From Gammaproteobacteria bacterium (GTDB taxonomy: Bacteria; Pseudomonadota; Gammaproteobacteria; Steroidobacterales; Steroidobacteraceae): DNA of 64,000 bases. The number at the start of each line of letters is the position of its first letter. The first letter of the stretch is position 1. Below, in pieces: positions 63,325-64,000 of this stretch. The stretch lies in NCBI GenBank assembly GCA_947452065.1, contig CANGBB010000001.1, forward strand, positions 543,001-607,000, written 5' to 3'. Under the pieces are notes generated by a model. The model had not been told where the DNA came from. It did not search any database and was given only the letters and a program-made list of their open reading frames with translations. Both the position numbers and the translations under genes were made by a program.

Positions 63325-64000
63325 TCAGGCCGGCTTGGCCGCCCGGACCTTCGCTCCCCCGGCAGCGCCACCGCGCTGACGCACGGCCTCGTAGAGCAGC
63401 ATGCCGGTGGCCACGGAGACATTGAGACTCTCGACGAATCCCAGATCCGGCAGCCGAACGAGCCAGTCACATCGGCGACGCGTCAGTTCACGCAGCCCCG
63501 CACCCTCCGCGCCCATCACCACACAGCACGGCCCTGTCAGATCGACCTCCTGAGCGGCACGCTCCGACTCGGCGGCGGCACCGACGATCCACAAGCCGGC
63601 GTCTTTGAGCAGACTCAGAGTGCGGGCCAGATTAGTCACGGAAACCACCGGCGTGCTTTCGGCTGCGCCCGCCGCCACTTTTCGTGCGGCCGGGTTGAGC
63701 TGCGCCGCGCGGTCTTTGGGGATGACGACCGCCAGCGCGCCACAGGCGTCAGCGGTACGTAGGCAGGCGCCTAGATTGTGAGGGTCCTGGACGCCATCCA
63801 ACGCCAACACCAGCGGTGCAGTCACTGTGCTGAGAGCCGCGAGCAGGTCATCCTCGCGCCAGGGAGACAGGGGCTCGATGTCCGCCACAACACCCTGATG
63901 GACGGCATCGCCAACGAGCGCTTTCAGACGGCCGGCGTCCACGCGCTCCAGCACACAACCGGCCGCGCGCGCGCCGAGTTCAATTTCTTCAGCACGCGCA
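63325..64000 (-). CDS. rlmB: 23S rRNA (guanosine-2'-O)-methyltransferase RlmB, C-terminal part (5' end outside window)
   Basis: RlmB methylates G2251 in the P-loop of 23S rRNA. The frame is open to the window end, with homology from RAEEIELGARAAGCVLERVD, so the gene is cut at its 5' end. The SPOUT domain is complete: LALDGVQDPHNLGACLRTAD (motif 1), PKDRAAQLNPAARKVAAGAA, VTNLARTLSLLKDAGLW, CCVVMGAEGAGLRELTRRRC and PDLGFVESLNVSVATGMLLY. A basic tail ends the protein. It lies upstream of rpsF, as usual. Confidence 0.96.
   Translation of the reverse strand, partial: ARAEEIELGARAAGCVLERVDAGRLKALVGDAVHQGVVADIEPLSPWREDDLLAALSTVTAPLVLALDGVQDPHNLGACLRTADACGALAVVIPKDRAAQLNPAARKVAAGAAESTPVVSVTNLARTLSLLKDAGLWIVGAAAESERAAQEVDLTGPCCVVMGAEGAGLRELTRRRCDWLVRLPDLGFVESLNVSVATGMLLYEAVRQRGGAAGGAKVRAAKPA

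Overview
The window is about 62-65% GC by eye and very densely packed. Its gene content is that of a free-living gammaproteobacterium. The canonical blocks rlmB-rpsF-rpsR-rplI-dnaB-alr, rpsP-rimM-trmD-rplS, dnaX-ybaB-recR, thrA-thrB-thrC, dapA/gcvR/bcp and mlaFEDCB, together with a fused cysNC, a SUF-type Fe-S operon led by an Rrf2 regulator, msrPQ and a GlyGly-CTERM-like exported subtilase, point to the Xanthomonadales/Nevskiales side of the class. That placement is an inference from gene content, not from a tree. No insertion sequence, phage gene, CRISPR array or defence island was seen. The window reads as core chromosome with a few accessory genes.

Layout. 1-5.7 kb (+): the end of mnmA, aconitase acnA, a HAD-IB phosphatase and the periplasmic methionine-sulfoxide reductase pair msrPQ. 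5.7-13.7 kb (mostly -): tryptophan 2,3-dioxygenase, a YgjP-like metallopeptidase, tatD (+), a NERD-domain protein and the threonine operon thrABC. 14-19.8 kb: the most accessory stretch, with a secreted S8 peptidase, a large Ig-domain lipoprotein, a DUF2934 protein, an Hsp20 chaperone, a DUF2892 membrane protein and the fluoride channel crcB. 19.9-26.8 kb (mostly -): a lone fliG with a perfect CRP-type palindrome upstream, a PCu(A)C copper chaperone overlapping cysNC-cysD, a MarR regulator with its own operator, a Gfo/Idh/MocA dehydrogenase and two small unknown membrane proteins. 26.8-37.7 kb: the protease prc, a DUF1249 protein, divergent orn/rsgA, recR-ybaB-dnaX, the SRP RNA, tRNA-Ser(GGA), a 94-residue lipoprotein that looks like only the N-terminal part of BamC, dapA, gcvR-bcp and a PIN-PhoH ATPase. 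37.7-43.1 kb: bepA and mlaA (+), converging on mlaFEDCB (-). 43.2-50.7 kb (+): the Suf operon sufR-B-C-D-S-U-T, running on through overlapping stops and starts into sixA and a DODA-type dioxygenase. 50.7-56 kb (-): sppA, rplS-trmD-rimM-rpsP and ffh. 56-64 kb: a CorB/CorC-like membrane protein (+), radA (-), a double-FHA protein (+), then alr-dnaB-rplI-rpsR-rpsF and the start-truncated rlmB (-).

Themes. Envelope maintenance is strongly represented (BepA, MlaA plus MlaFEDCB, a BamC-like lipoprotein, Prc, SppA, MsrPQ, PCu(A)C), as are protein targeting (Ffh plus 4.5S RNA, both in this window) and Fe-S biogenesis. Regulatory signals readable in the DNA include an IscR type-1-like box over the suf promoter, a MarR palindrome at its own transcription start, a TGTGA-N6-TCACA site upstream of fliG, a likely S6:S18 leader hairpin before rpsF, and a recurring arrangement in which a -10 box lies only 6-8 nt before the start codon, suggesting leaderless mRNAs. 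Start codons were chosen from Shine-Dalgarno sites, operon overlaps and family N-termini; where they are uncertain this is stated.
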